This document shows positions 35,080 to 43,890 of a DNA stretch of 64,000 nt, piece after piece. A program made the position numbers and the translations under genes. Where the stretch lies: assembly GCA_910587665.1 (NCBI GenBank), contig CAJUMZ010000005.1, positions 74,180 to 138,179 of the forward strand. The letters are read 5' to 3'. How positions within the stretch are numbered: position 1 is the stretch's first letter; every line of letters begins with the position of its first letter. The notes beneath the pieces are model-generated. The model worked only from the letters and a program-made list of their open reading frames with translations, was not told the DNA's origin and made no database searches. The stretch comes from an uncultured Muribaculum sp. GTDB taxonomy: Bacteria; Bacteroidota; Bacteroidia; Bacteroidales; Muribaculaceae.

Positions 35080-36453
35080 TTATTGAAGGGTGGTGTTGTT
35101 CATGTCAACTGCGGTCCAGGGGTCGATCAGGATGGTGGTGGCGAGCCATGCATCCGACTCAAGCGGCTGGTCGGGGTCGGTGGGCACCACGCCGGGGGCG
35201 TTGGGCGCGCCGAGTGCCTTGATGTCGGTCACAGAGATCTTGTAGAAGTGGTTGCGGAGCGCGCAATACTTGTCGGGACCGTCGGCTGCAGCGGAGGGAT
35301 TGGTGACAAGGTTGACACGGTAATATGTATGGCCGTTTTCATATTTAAATACCTCATATGATTCGTCAAACCCGGCGTCGGTAATTAGGTTGGAGGCAAC
35401 GGACTCGTCGGAAAAATAGAGTATGTTGTATTCCTTGTCGGCTGCAAAAATGTAGGATGCGGTCTCGGCGTCATGCTTTGCTAGCACATAGAACGTGCCG
35501 TCGCTGCCGAGAGAGCCCGTAAGGTCATATGTGCCTGTCGCTGTGTCGTATCCGGTGCAAACGGACTTCGGAGCGGCTTTCAGGCGAACAAGGGCAAACG
35601 TCGTGTTGCCGGTGACGGGATGCTCGTTGTATGCCTCACCTGTGTACCTTGAGTTGGCGACCTTGCCGTCAAATGTATTCACCGCATTGCAGAACATGTT
35701 GTCTGCCACGGTTTCCGGGACTGCGGTGTAGCCCGCATAGGTGCCGTTGGCGCTCTCGCCCCCTGTAGGGGTATAGTTGCCGGCGGTCAGCCACATTTTC
35801 TCGGCAAGCTGCATCATGGTAAACTTAGCGCCGCTGAAGTCGGCATTGATTGTGGGACGCACGGTTACGTTGCCCTTTGAGTCGCCATACTTGAGTTGCG
35901 TCTTGGTGGCGGCGCGTCTTACATTGACATTAACCTTGCAGGGATCAGCCTCGGTTGACTTGACTATGGTGACCTCCGCGTTGCCGGCCATGAGGAAATT
36001 GCCGCTCTTGGCAATGTCATCCGCAAGGGCGTTAAAAAGGATGCCCTCAAAGTCGGACAGGCGTGTCTTCTCCACAGTGGCGGTATAGGTGGCACCGTCA
36101 ACCTTGAGGTCGCCGGCAACGGCATAGACCACCTTTTCACCCGTGGTGAGCTTCACCGGGCCAAGTGCCTTGTTTGCCGCGGCACCGGATGTGATCTTTT
36201 CATCTATCTCAAGGATGCCGTTTGAAAAGATGTAGATGTGGAGGGTCTTGATCTGTTGCTCGGTTAACTCTGCGTTGGGGTCGCCGTTTGATGCACGGGA
36301 GCCATCATCGGTGGGCAATGACAGGTTGAAGGTTGCCCAGGTGGTCTCGCCGCGCGCGATGTTCTGGGTGGCGTCGACGGGTGTGTCGGAGGAGCATGAC
36401 GAGAGTGTCATTGCGGCAAGCGCGGTTGCCGCTAAAATCAGTTTTAGATTCAT
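35080..36453 (-). CDS. Mfa1-family major fimbrial subunit
   Basis: A 457-residue lipoprotein precursor (signal ends TLSSC, Cys 20). The N-terminal domain contains TTWATFNLSLPTDDGSRASN and IKTLHIYIFSNGILEIDEKI, the first strands of fimbrillins; the later part has GHTYYRVNLVTN and CALRNHFYKISVTDIKALG, then SDAWLATTILIDPWT, the usual end of Mfa1-type subunits. After lipidation and export such precursors are cut by a protease and assemble by strand exchange into the pilus shaft. It is followed by the anchor gene and a 21-bp hairpin. Confidence 0.85.
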   Translation of the reverse strand: MNLKLILAATALAAMTLSSCSSDTPVDATQNIARGETTWATFNLSLPTDDGSRASNGDPNAELTEQQIKTLHIYIFSNGILEIDEKITSGAAANKALGPVKLTTGEKVVYAVAGDLKVDGATYTATVEKTRLSDFEGILFNALADDIAKSGNFLMAGNAEVTIVKSTEADPCKVNVNVRRAATKTQLKYGDSKGNVTVRPTINADFSGAKFTMMQLAEKMWLTAGNYTPTGGESANGTYAGYTAVPETVADNMFCNAVNTFDGKVANSRYTGEAYNEHPVTGNTTFALVRLKAAPKSVCTGYDTATGTYDLTGSLGSDGTFYVLAKHDAETASYIFAADKEYNILYFSDESVASNLITDAGFDESYEVFKYENGHTYYRVNLVTNPSAAADGPDKYCALRNHFYKISVTDIKALGAPNAPGVVPTDPDQPLESDAWLATTILIDPWTAVDMNNTTLQ

Positions 36454-36491
36454 AATTGGTTAGTTAAAAATAGTTAGTAGTTGGTTTATTT

Positions 36492-36600
36492 GGTTTTCAA
36501 GTTTTCGAGTTTTCGAGTTGTCAGTTGTAGGGGCGACCGGAAGGTCGACCGGGGTCAGTTGTCGGTTGTAGGGGCGACAGGGAGGTCGACCGCGGTCGGT
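36492..36600. repeat. Dispersed repeat, GTTGTCAGTTGTAGGGG / GGTCGACC type
   Basis: Two tandem-like parts with GTTGTAGGGGCGAC and GGTCGACCG follow TTTTCGAG runs. It closely resembles 32530-32603. The second part lies inside the 3' end of the neighbouring gene and encodes its last residues (KPTAVDLPVAPTTDN). Confidence 0.7.
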
Positions 36601-37811
36601 TTTCGGGTGGTCTCGATGCTGGTGGTGATGCGGCTATAGTTGATCACACACTCGATGCGCCTCGTGGCGGGGAGCTTGGTGGCGAGGAGAGTGCGGAACA
36701 GCGAGCCTCCGCCCATGGCGCGCAGCTTGCGCTCGCGGCTGTCAAGGTCGGGGTCGGCCATGAGGGCGCGCTTGCCCGGGAAGTCGACGCTATCCCAGTC
36801 CTCACCCTTCCCCTCCGAGTGGATGAGATACTGCAGGTCGGGCCGCAGCGACGAGATCAGGTCGGCGGCGGCACGGGCGCGCTCCTCCGACAGCACGAGG
36901 TTGCGCTGCGCGCCGCCCTCAAGCGAGCTGTAGCCCACGATGTCTATCGAGTGGATGCGAAGCGTCGGGTCGGAGGCATAGCGGTCAATGAACGCCATCA
37001 GCGAGTCGATGCGCGCGGCGTTGTCGCCCAGCATCGGCTCTATGCGCGAGCTTGACAGCGGGTACACAAGGCGCAGTGCATAGTCGGCGTGGATCACTTT
37101 CTGACGCTCGCGGATGGTGTCGGTGAGGTCGCGTACGACCGTGTCGCGCTCCAGGCGGGTGAGGTAGACGGTGTCGACGCGCACCCGCTCGACAATGCGC
37201 TCGACTGTCTCCACGCGCGGCTTGCGCGGCTCTTTCGACCCGAAGCGGTAGATCAGACTCAGGGCAAGCTTCGTGGGACCCACGTAGGTCTTGGTGCCGG
37301 AGCCGATGCGCTCGCCGCAGTCGCCGCAGGTGTAGCGGTCGTAGGAGGAGTGGATCACACCCACGCCCACCGAGCCCTCCATCGCCCAGCGGCGGTTGAA
37401 GTTCCAGCGGTATCCGTAGGAGAGCCCGCCGCCGATGCCCCATCCCTCGTAACGGTAGTCGAGCGTCGACGGGTACATATTATAAGGTAGCTGTATGCGG
37501 TTCAGGTTATACTCGCCCCCTATGAGGTGCACGCCCAGAAAATGACCATTCAGACGCTCGCCCGGCCACCAGCGCAGCTCCGGCTGGATGAGCCAGTGCT
37601 TCATCTTCACACCCTTCGAGAAGGTCCACGGGTTGTACGCCCCCATTAGGTCGATCGAGAGATGGCGGTCAATCCCCGCCTCAGCCCCCAGGCTGATGGT
37701 CGACCCAAGGTCATAAAGAAGGTTAGTCTTGATGCTCGCCGCCTCATCGCCGCGGGCGGTGAGCGTTGACATCATTATGGTTGTGAAAAATAGAGTCAGG
37801 TACTTTTTCAT
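36555..37811 (-). CDS. DUF3575 outer-membrane protein with OmpA-like C terminus
   Basis: A 418-residue protein with a signal peptide (residues 1-20). Residues about 25-195 match DUF3575: IKTNLLYDLGSTISLGAEAG, then LIQPELRWWPGERLNGHFLG and YRWNFNRRWAMEGSVGVG. A linker with VERIVERVRVDTVYL leads to an OmpA-like region (SIDIVGYSSLEGGAQRNLVL then SEERARAAADLI). Proteins of this kind are often the first gene of Bacteroidales fimbrial operons and may help place the pilus in the outer membrane. Its final 15 or so residues are encoded by a dispersed repeat, so the natural end may have been lost or extended. Confidence 0.82.
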   Translation of the reverse strand: MKKYLTLFFTTIMMSTLTARGDEAASIKTNLLYDLGSTISLGAEAGIDRHLSIDLMGAYNPWTFSKGVKMKHWLIQPELRWWPGERLNGHFLGVHLIGGEYNLNRIQLPYNMYPSTLDYRYEGWGIGGGLSYGYRWNFNRRWAMEGSVGVGVIHSSYDRYTCGDCGERIGSGTKTYVGPTKLALSLIYRFGSKEPRKPRVETVERIVERVRVDTVYLTRLERDTVVRDLTDTIRERQKVIHADYALRLVYPLSSSRIEPMLGDNAARIDSLMAFIDRYASDPTLRIHSIDIVGYSSLEGGAQRNLVLSEERARAAADLISSLRPDLQYLIHSEGKGEDWDSVDFPGKRALMADPDLDSRERKLRAMGGGSLFRTLLATKLPATRRIECVINYSRITTSIETTRKPTAVDLPVAPTTDN

Positions 37812-37886
37812 TGCTGAGGTTTGATGGTAAGACGTCGGTTAGTTAGATCGGTTGACAATGCGGCTTGTGCCGTTGAATTGATGACG

Positions 37887-37895
37887 GCAAAATTA
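37887..37895 (-). promoter_or_regulatory. Predicted promoter of the fimbrial operon
   Basis: The minus strand reads TAATTTTGC, 75 bp upstream of the first fimbrial gene. The expected -33 position, 21 bp upstream, has TTTTC, and a run of nine C (G9 on the plus strand) begins one base beyond it. Confidence 0.6.
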
Positions 37896-37921
37896 TATCA
37901 CGCACGTAACTTGTTGAAAAT

Positions 37922-37930
37922 GGGGGGGGG
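37922..37930. repeat. Homopolymeric G9 tract between fimbrial operon and regulator
   Basis: Nine consecutive G on the plus strand in an otherwise mixed spacer, followed by TACAAGTGGGGG. Such tracts can change length during replication. It lies just upstream of the -33 position of the fimbrial promoter. Confidence 0.8.
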
Positions 37931-38014
37931 TACAAGTGGGGGACAAATTTATCAAAAGCATAGAAAGTTGGGGTATAGGTGTATGTACCCCTTGGATGAT
38001 TCGGCGCAAGAAGC

Positions 38015-38023
38015 TAAATTTGC
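38015..38023 (+). promoter_or_regulatory. Consensus -7 element TAAATTTGC directly before the regulator start
   Basis: TAAATTTGC ends 3 bp before ATG 38027. If it is used, transcription would start at or just inside the start codon, giving a leaderless message. Confidence 0.45.
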
Positions 38024-38026
38024 GGT

Positions 38027-39754
38027 ATGAAAACGAAATCAACTTTACTGACTGCACTGCCCGCAATAACACTGCTTATATTTTTTCTCCCTGCCATATT
38101 CACAACAGGCTGCAAAGGAAAAACACCGGTCGACGAAGCATTTTTCTTTACCCCGATAGATCCGATCGCCGACTCCTTGCTGAGAGAGTATGAACTTCAT
38201 ACCCGCGGGATAGTCGACAGTGAGACCGGAATCGATACCATATGGGCACAACTTGATTCGATAGCCCGTGTTACCGGCAACCGCCAGCTCAAGGCGCGCA
38301 GTCTGTATGTGAAATCCTCCTTGTATGACAGAGCCGGTGATAAAGATGCTTACGTCAACGCGCTTGACTCGGCAATCGCCATAACCGATTCCGCAAAATA
38401 TCCTTATGACCATGCATGCATGACCATTGACAAGGCATATGACATTGGCAATTCCTGGACTGAGGTATACCGGCGGTTGCAGGATCCGCTTGTCATATTC
38501 AAGGAAGTCAATGACAGTTTCAGGGTGTCCCATGTATATAATTTTATAGGTGCTATCAATCATGTGTTTGACGATGATAATGGGGCTATAAAAAATTATG
38601 AGCTTGCGGTAGAATGGCTTCCCTCGCGCTATGACTTTCAGAAATTCATAGGGTATTTCAATATCACGATATCACTTTATCAACAGGGCAAGACTTCGGA
38701 ATGGTACCCACGCGTGGACAGCATGAAGCGAAGCCGGTTTCTTGACGAAGGGGAACGCTTTAACACGGTGACTATGATATTGTCTTATAAAAAATCGGGA
38801 AATGTGGCCGATCTTTATAATGCATACAGTAGTGCATGCCGCCCAATTGACCCTGAGTGGGCCAAGCCGTATGTGCTGTCGTTGCTTGCCGATTATTATC
38901 TGAAAGCGGGTGATCGTGACTCTATGATACACTATGCGAGGATGATGCGCGGCTTGATTACCCCTGCCGTAGAGCGGTTTGGATATTATTGCGATATACT
39001 TGAAATAAATGGGCGTTTATATGAAGCGGAAGGAAAAACGGACTCCGCGAAAATGGCCAACATGGAGCTTGCCCACCTGAAGGATAAGAATAATGCCCTG
39101 CACGATGCCGTCATGGTGCAGAATGAGTTGCAGAAAAAGGAGTTTGCCGAAATTGACCGTACGATTGCAGAGGAGAGGGAGCGCGAAGCTACATGGAGGC
39201 GGGTCACCGCTGTTGCGGCGGCGATAGCCGTTGCCGCATGTGTGTGGTTTATCGTGGCATGGCAGCGTAGGCGTCACCGCCGCGAGTGCATGATGCTTGA
39301 GTCGACACTTGAACAGAAAGAGCGCCGGATAGCCGCCGCGGAGATGCGTGCCTCGGAGAAGGATCGTGCGCTTGCAGAGATAGCCGGCGATGTGCGCGAC
39401 ATCAAGTCAGACGATCCCGAGGTGGTGGCGCGCATCATGTCGACCATCAACGTTAACCGCTCCGGCGATGCCGACTGGGAGAAATTCAGCCTGCTTTTCG
39501 GGGAGATGCATCCCGACTTTGCCGACAGCCTGCGCCGGGAGTATCCGGCTCTTACGACCGGCGACGTGAATCTTGCGTGCATGGTGTTTCTCGGCTTGGA
39601 GACAAAGCATATAGCGCGCCTTCTCTCTATCAACCCCGACTCTGTGAAGAAAAATCGCCAACGCCTGCGTGCGAAGCTCGGCTTGACTCCCGATCAGCCG
39701 CTCGACCTGTTCCTCCGTGACTACGAACGCAACCGCCGCAATTGCCACCGGTAG
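38027..39754 (+). CDS. Membrane-anchored TPR-type transcriptional regulator
   Basis: A 575-residue protein. It starts with a lipoprotein-like signal (LPAIFTTGC), followed by about 330 residues of helical, TPR-like repeats predicted to be periplasmic. A membrane helix near residue 400 (VTAVAAAIAVAACVWFIVAW) is followed by a basic stop and a coiled coil (LEQKERRIAAAEMRASEK). The cytoplasmic end is a helix-turn-helix: LTTGDVNLACMVFLGLETKH, then IARLLSINPDSVKKNRQRLR. The layout fits one-protein regulators of Bacteroidetes that pass a periplasmic signal to DNA. Divergence from the fimbrial operon makes that operon the likely target. Confidence 0.8.
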   Translation: MKTKSTLLTALPAITLLIFFLPAIFTTGCKGKTPVDEAFFFTPIDPIADSLLREYELHTRGIVDSETGIDTIWAQLDSIARVTGNRQLKARSLYVKSSLYDRAGDKDAYVNALDSAIAITDSAKYPYDHACMTIDKAYDIGNSWTEVYRRLQDPLVIFKEVNDSFRVSHVYNFIGAINHVFDDDNGAIKNYELAVEWLPSRYDFQKFIGYFNITISLYQQGKTSEWYPRVDSMKRSRFLDEGERFNTVTMILSYKKSGNVADLYNAYSSACRPIDPEWAKPYVLSLLADYYLKAGDRDSMIHYARMMRGLITPAVERFGYYCDILEINGRLYEAEGKTDSAKMANMELAHLKDKNNALHDAVMVQNELQKKEFAEIDRTIAEEREREATWRRVTAVAAAIAVAACVWFIVAWQRRRHRRECMMLESTLEQKERRIAAAEMRASEKDRALAEIAGDVRDIKSDDPEVVARIMSTINVNRSGDADWEKFSLLFGEMHPDFADSLRREYPALTTGDVNLACMVFLGLETKHIARLLSINPDSVKKNRQRLRAKLGLTPDQPLDLFLRDYERNRRNCHR

Positions 39755-39767
39755 CAATGGGTTTTCG

Positions 39768-39799
39768 AGTTGTCAAGTTGTCAAGTTGTCAAGTTGTCG
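39768..39799. repeat. 8-bp tandem repeat, four copies
   Basis: Four head-to-tail copies of AGTTGTCA (the last ends in G) lie 14 bp after the regulator gene. The unit is also the core of the dispersed repeats near the fimbrial genes. Confidence 0.85.
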
Positions 39800-39917
39800 G
39801 CAATCCTCCGGACACGAAATGCACCAAAAAGGTATTCTTCTTTTGAAAACGCACAAATTATTGTGCGGATAATGATTATTTTTGAGTTTTATTTGAGGTT
39901 TTCCGGGAAAAACTATG

Positions 39918-39926
39918 TAACTTTAC
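39918..39926 (+). promoter_or_regulatory. Near-consensus -7 element TAACTTTAC of malQ
   Basis: TAACTTTAC differs from the consensus only at the G position and lies 49 bp upstream of the malQ ATG. Confidence 0.45.
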
Positions 39927-39975
39927 GGCACTGTGATGATTAATTATAGCGATAAACAAAAATACCGATAAAAAC

Positions 39976-42654
39976 ATGAAACTTAATTTTTACATCGATT
40001 ATCGTACCAACTGGGGCGAATCGCTCTATCTGAGCGGCACAACACCCTGTCTTGGCGACGGTGACGAATCGCGCGCCGTGAAACTTCAGCAGTCGGGCCC
40101 GTCGGGGTGGACCCTGGAGATAGAGCCGGGTGATGACCTCGCCGAGTTTGAATATACCTATATCGTGCGTCATGAAAACGGCGGCGAGCGAAGAGAGTGG
40201 GGCGCACCCCACCGTTTTGTGCCGGGCACCGGAGTCAGCGGCTATGAGATCTATGACCGCTGGCAGGATCAGCCGATTGACAAGCCTTACTATTCATCGG
40301 TGTTTATCGACTGTATCAACCGCCGCGACGACCGTGAGCCTGCCGAAAGTGTCTACGGAGGGTCGATCTCGATATCCGTGGCTGCGCCGATGGTGGGTAG
40401 CGGGGAGGTACTTGCGCTGTGTGGTGACGACGAGTCGCTCGGAGAGTGGGATCCGGAGAAAGCCGTGGTGATGAGCGACGCGGGCTTCCCGGTGTGGAAC
40501 GTAGTGCTGCCGCTCAACGACGTGCATCTGCCGTTCCGCTACAAGTTTGTGATCCTTGACAAGCTTACCCGCAAGGTGCTTGCGTGGGAGGGCGGTGACA
40601 ATCGGGTGATGAATATCATCCCCGAGCATAAAAGCTCCGCACTGCTTATCAACGGGCTGCGCTTCGTCAATTCGCGCCCGGCATGGCACTGTGCGGGTGT
40701 GGCGATACCGGTGTTCTCGGTCAGGACAGAGGAGGACTTCGGAGTAGGTGACTTCTACGACTTGAAGAAGATGGTCGACTGGGCTGCATTGACCGGACAG
40801 AAATTCCTCCAGATACTGCCTATCAACGATACCACGATGACCCATACGTGGACCGACTCGTATCCCTATAATGCCAACTCGACATTCGCGCTTCACCCGA
40901 TGTTTCTGCGCCTGAGTGAGCTTGGGCGTCTCCACGACGAGGGAAGGCAGAAATATTTCGATGATCTCGGCGTCGAGCTTAACGCTCTCAAGCAGATCGA
41001 CTACGAGCGCGTCAACAATGCTAAAAATGAGTTTACCCGCGAGATATACCGCCAGGAGGGTGCAAAGACGCTCGCCACGGCGGAATTCAAGGCGTTTGTC
41101 GAGGCAAATGGCGGATGGCTCACACCGTATGCCGCTTTTTGTGTGCTCCGCGACCTCAACGGTACTCCGGAGTTCGGAAAATGGGGCGAATATGCGGTCT
41201 ACGACGAGGCTAAGGTGGCTGCGTTTGTAGCTGAACATCAGGATGAGATCAACTACGTGTACTATATCCAGTATCACCTTGACAAGCAGATGCGTGAGGT
41301 TCACCGCTACGCCGGCGAGCACGGGGTGGCGTTCAAGGGCGACATACCTATCGGCGTATCGCGCGACTCAGCCGACGCATGGATCAATCCGCGACTCTTC
41401 AACATGGACTGTCAGGCGGGTGCGCCGCCGGATGACTTCTCCGTGCTCGGTCAGAACTGGGGATTCCCCACCTACAACTGGGAGGAGATGAACAAAGACG
41501 GCTTTGCCTGGTGGAAGGCACGCTTCCGCAAGATGGCGGAGTATTTCGACGCCTACCGCATCGACCATGTGCTCGGATTTTTCCGCATATGGCAGATACC
41601 GATGGATGCCCTCCACGGACTTCTCGGCATATTCAATCCCGCTCTTCCCTATACCCCCGACGAGCTGCGCAACAACTATGACTTCTGGCTTGACGTCGAC
41701 TTGCAGACAACCCCGTTTATCATGGATTATTTCCTCTACGACTTTTTCGGGGAATACACGGAGGAGGCCAAGCACCGCTTCCTGATCAACATAGGCTACG
41801 GCAGATATAAGCTCCGCGACGAGTTTGACACCCAGCGCAAGATTGCCGATTATTTTGCCGGCGAGGAGAAATCGGAGAAAAACGACAAGTTGAGCAATGC
41901 CCTTATGGGACTTGTCGACGAGGTGCTTTTCATCGAGGATCCATATGAACGGGGCAAGTATCACCCGCGTATATCGGCACAGTTTACCTATATATACCGT
42001 TCGCTGACCGATTACGAGAAGTGGTGCTTCAACCGCCTTTACAACGACTTCTACTACCATCGTCACAATGACTTCTGGTATGGCAAGGCCATGTGGAAAC
42101 TTCCCCCGCTTATCGGATCGACATCGATGCTCACCTGTGCCGAGGACCTCGGAATGATACCCGACTGCGTGCCTGCGGTGATGAGCCAGCTACAGATGCT
42201 GTCGCTCGAGATACAGCGCATGCCGAAAGACCCTGCGGCAGAGTTCGGCAACACATGGACCTATCCCTACCTGTCGGTGTGCACGACCTCGACCCACGAC
42301 ATGGGCGGCATACGCCAGTGGTGGGAGGAAAACCGCGAAGTCACCCAGCATTACTACAACAACATGCTCCACGAGCAGGGTGCCGCGCCGCAGTATGCCG
42401 AGCCTTGGATATGCGACAAGATTATCACGCTTAACCTGCAGTCGCCCTCGATGCTCGCCATATTCCCGCTTCAGGACTGGCTGTCGATCAACGGCAACCT
42501 GCGTCGCGAGGATCCGCGCGAGGAATTGATCAACATTCCCGCCAATCCGCGGCACTACTGGCGCTACCGCATGCACCTGACAGTGGAAGAGCTTCTCGGA
42601 GCGTCGGAATTCAACGACTATCTCCGCGACAAGATCAAGTCGACGGGCCGCTGA
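39976..42654 (+). CDS. malQ: 4-alpha-glucanotransferase (GH77) with two N-terminal CBM20 domains
   Basis: An 892-residue disproportionating enzyme that moves alpha-1,4-glucan segments between maltodextrins and glycogen/starch chains. Two starch-binding CBM20-like modules occupy about residues 1-115 and 125-230 (LNFYIDYRTNWGESLYLSGT; SISVAAPMVGSGEVLALCGD). The GH77 barrel follows. YRIDHVLGFFRIWQIP carries the nucleophile Asp530, TCAEDLGMIPDCVPAVM the acid/base Glu723, and TTSTHDM the third conserved carboxylate. The length fits the plant-DPE2-like, CBM20-bearing type found in Bacteroidetes. A strong terminator follows. Confidence 0.95.
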   Translation: MKLNFYIDYRTNWGESLYLSGTTPCLGDGDESRAVKLQQSGPSGWTLEIEPGDDLAEFEYTYIVRHENGGERREWGAPHRFVPGTGVSGYEIYDRWQDQPIDKPYYSSVFIDCINRRDDREPAESVYGGSISISVAAPMVGSGEVLALCGDDESLGEWDPEKAVVMSDAGFPVWNVVLPLNDVHLPFRYKFVILDKLTRKVLAWEGGDNRVMNIIPEHKSSALLINGLRFVNSRPAWHCAGVAIPVFSVRTEEDFGVGDFYDLKKMVDWAALTGQKFLQILPINDTTMTHTWTDSYPYNANSTFALHPMFLRLSELGRLHDEGRQKYFDDLGVELNALKQIDYERVNNAKNEFTREIYRQEGAKTLATAEFKAFVEANGGWLTPYAAFCVLRDLNGTPEFGKWGEYAVYDEAKVAAFVAEHQDEINYVYYIQYHLDKQMREVHRYAGEHGVAFKGDIPIGVSRDSADAWINPRLFNMDCQAGAPPDDFSVLGQNWGFPTYNWEEMNKDGFAWWKARFRKMAEYFDAYRIDHVLGFFRIWQIPMDALHGLLGIFNPALPYTPDELRNNYDFWLDVDLQTTPFIMDYFLYDFFGEYTEEAKHRFLINIGYGRYKLRDEFDTQRKIADYFAGEEKSEKNDKLSNALMGLVDEVLFIEDPYERGKYHPRISAQFTYIYRSLTDYEKWCFNRLYNDFYYHRHNDFWYGKAMWKLPPLIGSTSMLTCAEDLGMIPDCVPAVMSQLQMLSLEIQRMPKDPAAEFGNTWTYPYLSVCTTSTHDMGGIRQWWEENREVTQHYYNNMLHEQGAAPQYAEPWICDKIITLNLQSPSMLAIFPLQDWLSINGNLRREDPREELINIPANPRHYWRYRMHLTVEELLGASEFNDYLRDKIKSTGR

Positions 42655-42680
42655 CCGGGAATTTGAATGATATAAATTCC

Positions 42681-42719
42681 GGAGGGTGCATCCTGATTGG
42701 GTGCGCCCTCCTTGTTTAT
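42681..42719 (+). terminator. Intrinsic terminator after malQ
   Basis: GGAGGGTGCA (42681-42690) pairs with TGCGCCCTCC (42702-42711) apart from one wobble, and TTGTTTATT follows. Confidence 0.8.
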
Positions 42720-42744
42720 TATTGTTTATTGTAAAAATAAGGTG

Positions 42745-42753
42745 TAACTTTGC
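42745..42753 (+). promoter_or_regulatory. Predicted -7 element TAACTTTGC of the chromate-transporter operon
   Basis: TAACTTTGC lies 18 bp upstream of ATG 42772; TTG sequences about 19-20 bp further upstream fit a -33 element. Confidence 0.65.
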
Positions 42754-42771
42754 GCGTTGATTTGATTTATC

Positions 42772-43365
42772 ATGGACAGGATTTATTTACAGCTGTTTCT
42801 GACGTTCCTTAAGATCGGGGCGTTTACCTTCGGCGGAGGGTGGGCGATGATCTCGATTATCGAGCGCGAGATAGTCGACAAGCATCATTGGATCTCGCGG
42901 GAGGAATTTCTTGACCTGCTCGCCATCTCGCAGTCGATGCCCGGTATTCTTGCCGTCAACATCTCCGTGTCGATAGGCGACAAGCTCCGTGGATTCAAGG
43001 GGAGCGCGGTAGCCGCTCTCGGCACTATATTGCCGTCGTTTCTTATAATTCTCGCGATTGCTATCTTTCTTACGCCCGACATCATCAAAAATAATCCCGT
43101 AGTGTCGAAGATATTCATGGGTATACGCCCCTGTGTGGTTGCCCTTATCATAGCTCCGGTTATCACTTCGGCAAAGGCTGCCAAAATATCGTGGAAGACG
43201 GTGTGGATACCCGTTCTCGTAGCCGGGCTGATATATATCGGCTGGAACCCGATCGTGTTTATTGTGCTCGGCGGTCTTTGCGGGTATCTGTGGCTGTCAC
43301 ACAGGCAGAAACAGCTTGTCGGTCGGAAATTGACGGAAAAGGAGAGAAAGGAGGATGGGCGATGA
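42772..43365 (+). CDS. Chromate transporter, first half-size subunit (CHR family)
   Basis: A 197-residue inner-membrane protein with five or six helices. The N-terminal FLKIGAFTFGGGWAMISIIE and the SQSMPGILAVNISVSIGD block are CHR-domain signatures. Long ChrA proteins contain two such domains; here they are split between two overlapping genes, so they probably act as a heterodimer. The family exports chromate or related oxyanions by exchange with protons or sulfate. In anaerobic gut bacteria the natural substrate may differ. The start of the second gene overlaps this stop by four bases. Confidence 0.9.
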   Translation: MDRIYLQLFLTFLKIGAFTFGGGWAMISIIEREIVDKHHWISREEFLDLLAISQSMPGILAVNISVSIGDKLRGFKGSAVAALGTILPSFLIILAIAIFLTPDIIKNNPVVSKIFMGIRPCVVALIIAPVITSAKAAKISWKTVWIPVLVAGLIYIGWNPIVFIVLGGLCGYLWLSHRQKQLVGRKLTEKERKEDGR

Positions 43366-43889
43366 GCGTGTACCTGAAACTTATATGGGCATATCTTAAG
43401 ATCGGACTCTTTGGCTTCGGCGGCGGCTACGCGATGCTTGCCCTTATAGAGCGCGAGGTGGTGACCCCGGGATGGATTTCGGAGCAGATGTTTACCGACA
43501 TTGTCGCTATCTCTCAGATGACCCCCGGGCCGATAGGCATCAACAGTGCCACCTATATCGGCTATGTTGTCACCGGAAGTGTGTTTGGCTCGATCGTGGC
43601 CACGCTTACCGTAATGCTCCCTTCATTTCTGCTGGTACTTTATGCGAGCCATTTCATACGCCGACATAAGGACTCCGTGGCTATAAAAGGCATATTTGCT
43701 GGACTCCGCCCGGTGGTGATCGGACTTATCGCGTCAGCCGCCCTGCTACTGATGAACCGGCAGAACTTTCCCGACAATTCGATAAGCATAATAATATGTG
43801 TGGTGTCGTTTTGTCTTGTGTATTTCACAAAGATTCACCCTATATTTATAATCTGTCTTGCCGGAGTGGCGGGACTTATACTTTATTGA
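43362..43889 (+). CDS. Chromate transporter, second half-size subunit (CHR family)
   Basis: A 175-residue partner of the previous gene, with the matching signatures YLKIGLFGFGGGYAMLALIE and SQMTPGPIGINSATYIGY. I chose ATG 43362 (MSVYLKLIW) in the ATGA overlap; the upstream in-frame extension is soluble and lies inside the first gene. It would have the opposite membrane orientation to its partner, as in other split CHR pairs (known for the family). folC starts one base after its stop, so the three genes form an operon. Confidence 0.9.
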   Translation: MSVYLKLIWAYLKIGLFGFGGGYAMLALIEREVVTPGWISEQMFTDIVAISQMTPGPIGINSATYIGYVVTGSVFGSIVATLTVMLPSFLLVLYASHFIRRHKDSVAIKGIFAGLRPVVIGLIASAALLLMNRQNFPDNSISIIICVVSFCLVYFTKIHPIFIICLAGVAGLILY

Positions 43890-43890
43890 T

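Noticed and set aside
39768..39799. CRISPR-like array
   Set aside because: The four copies are 8 bp long with no spacers, which is a simple tandem repeat.
40294..41322. 342-codon minus-strand frame over malQ
   Set aside because: It has no motif and lies opposite a complete GH77 enzyme.
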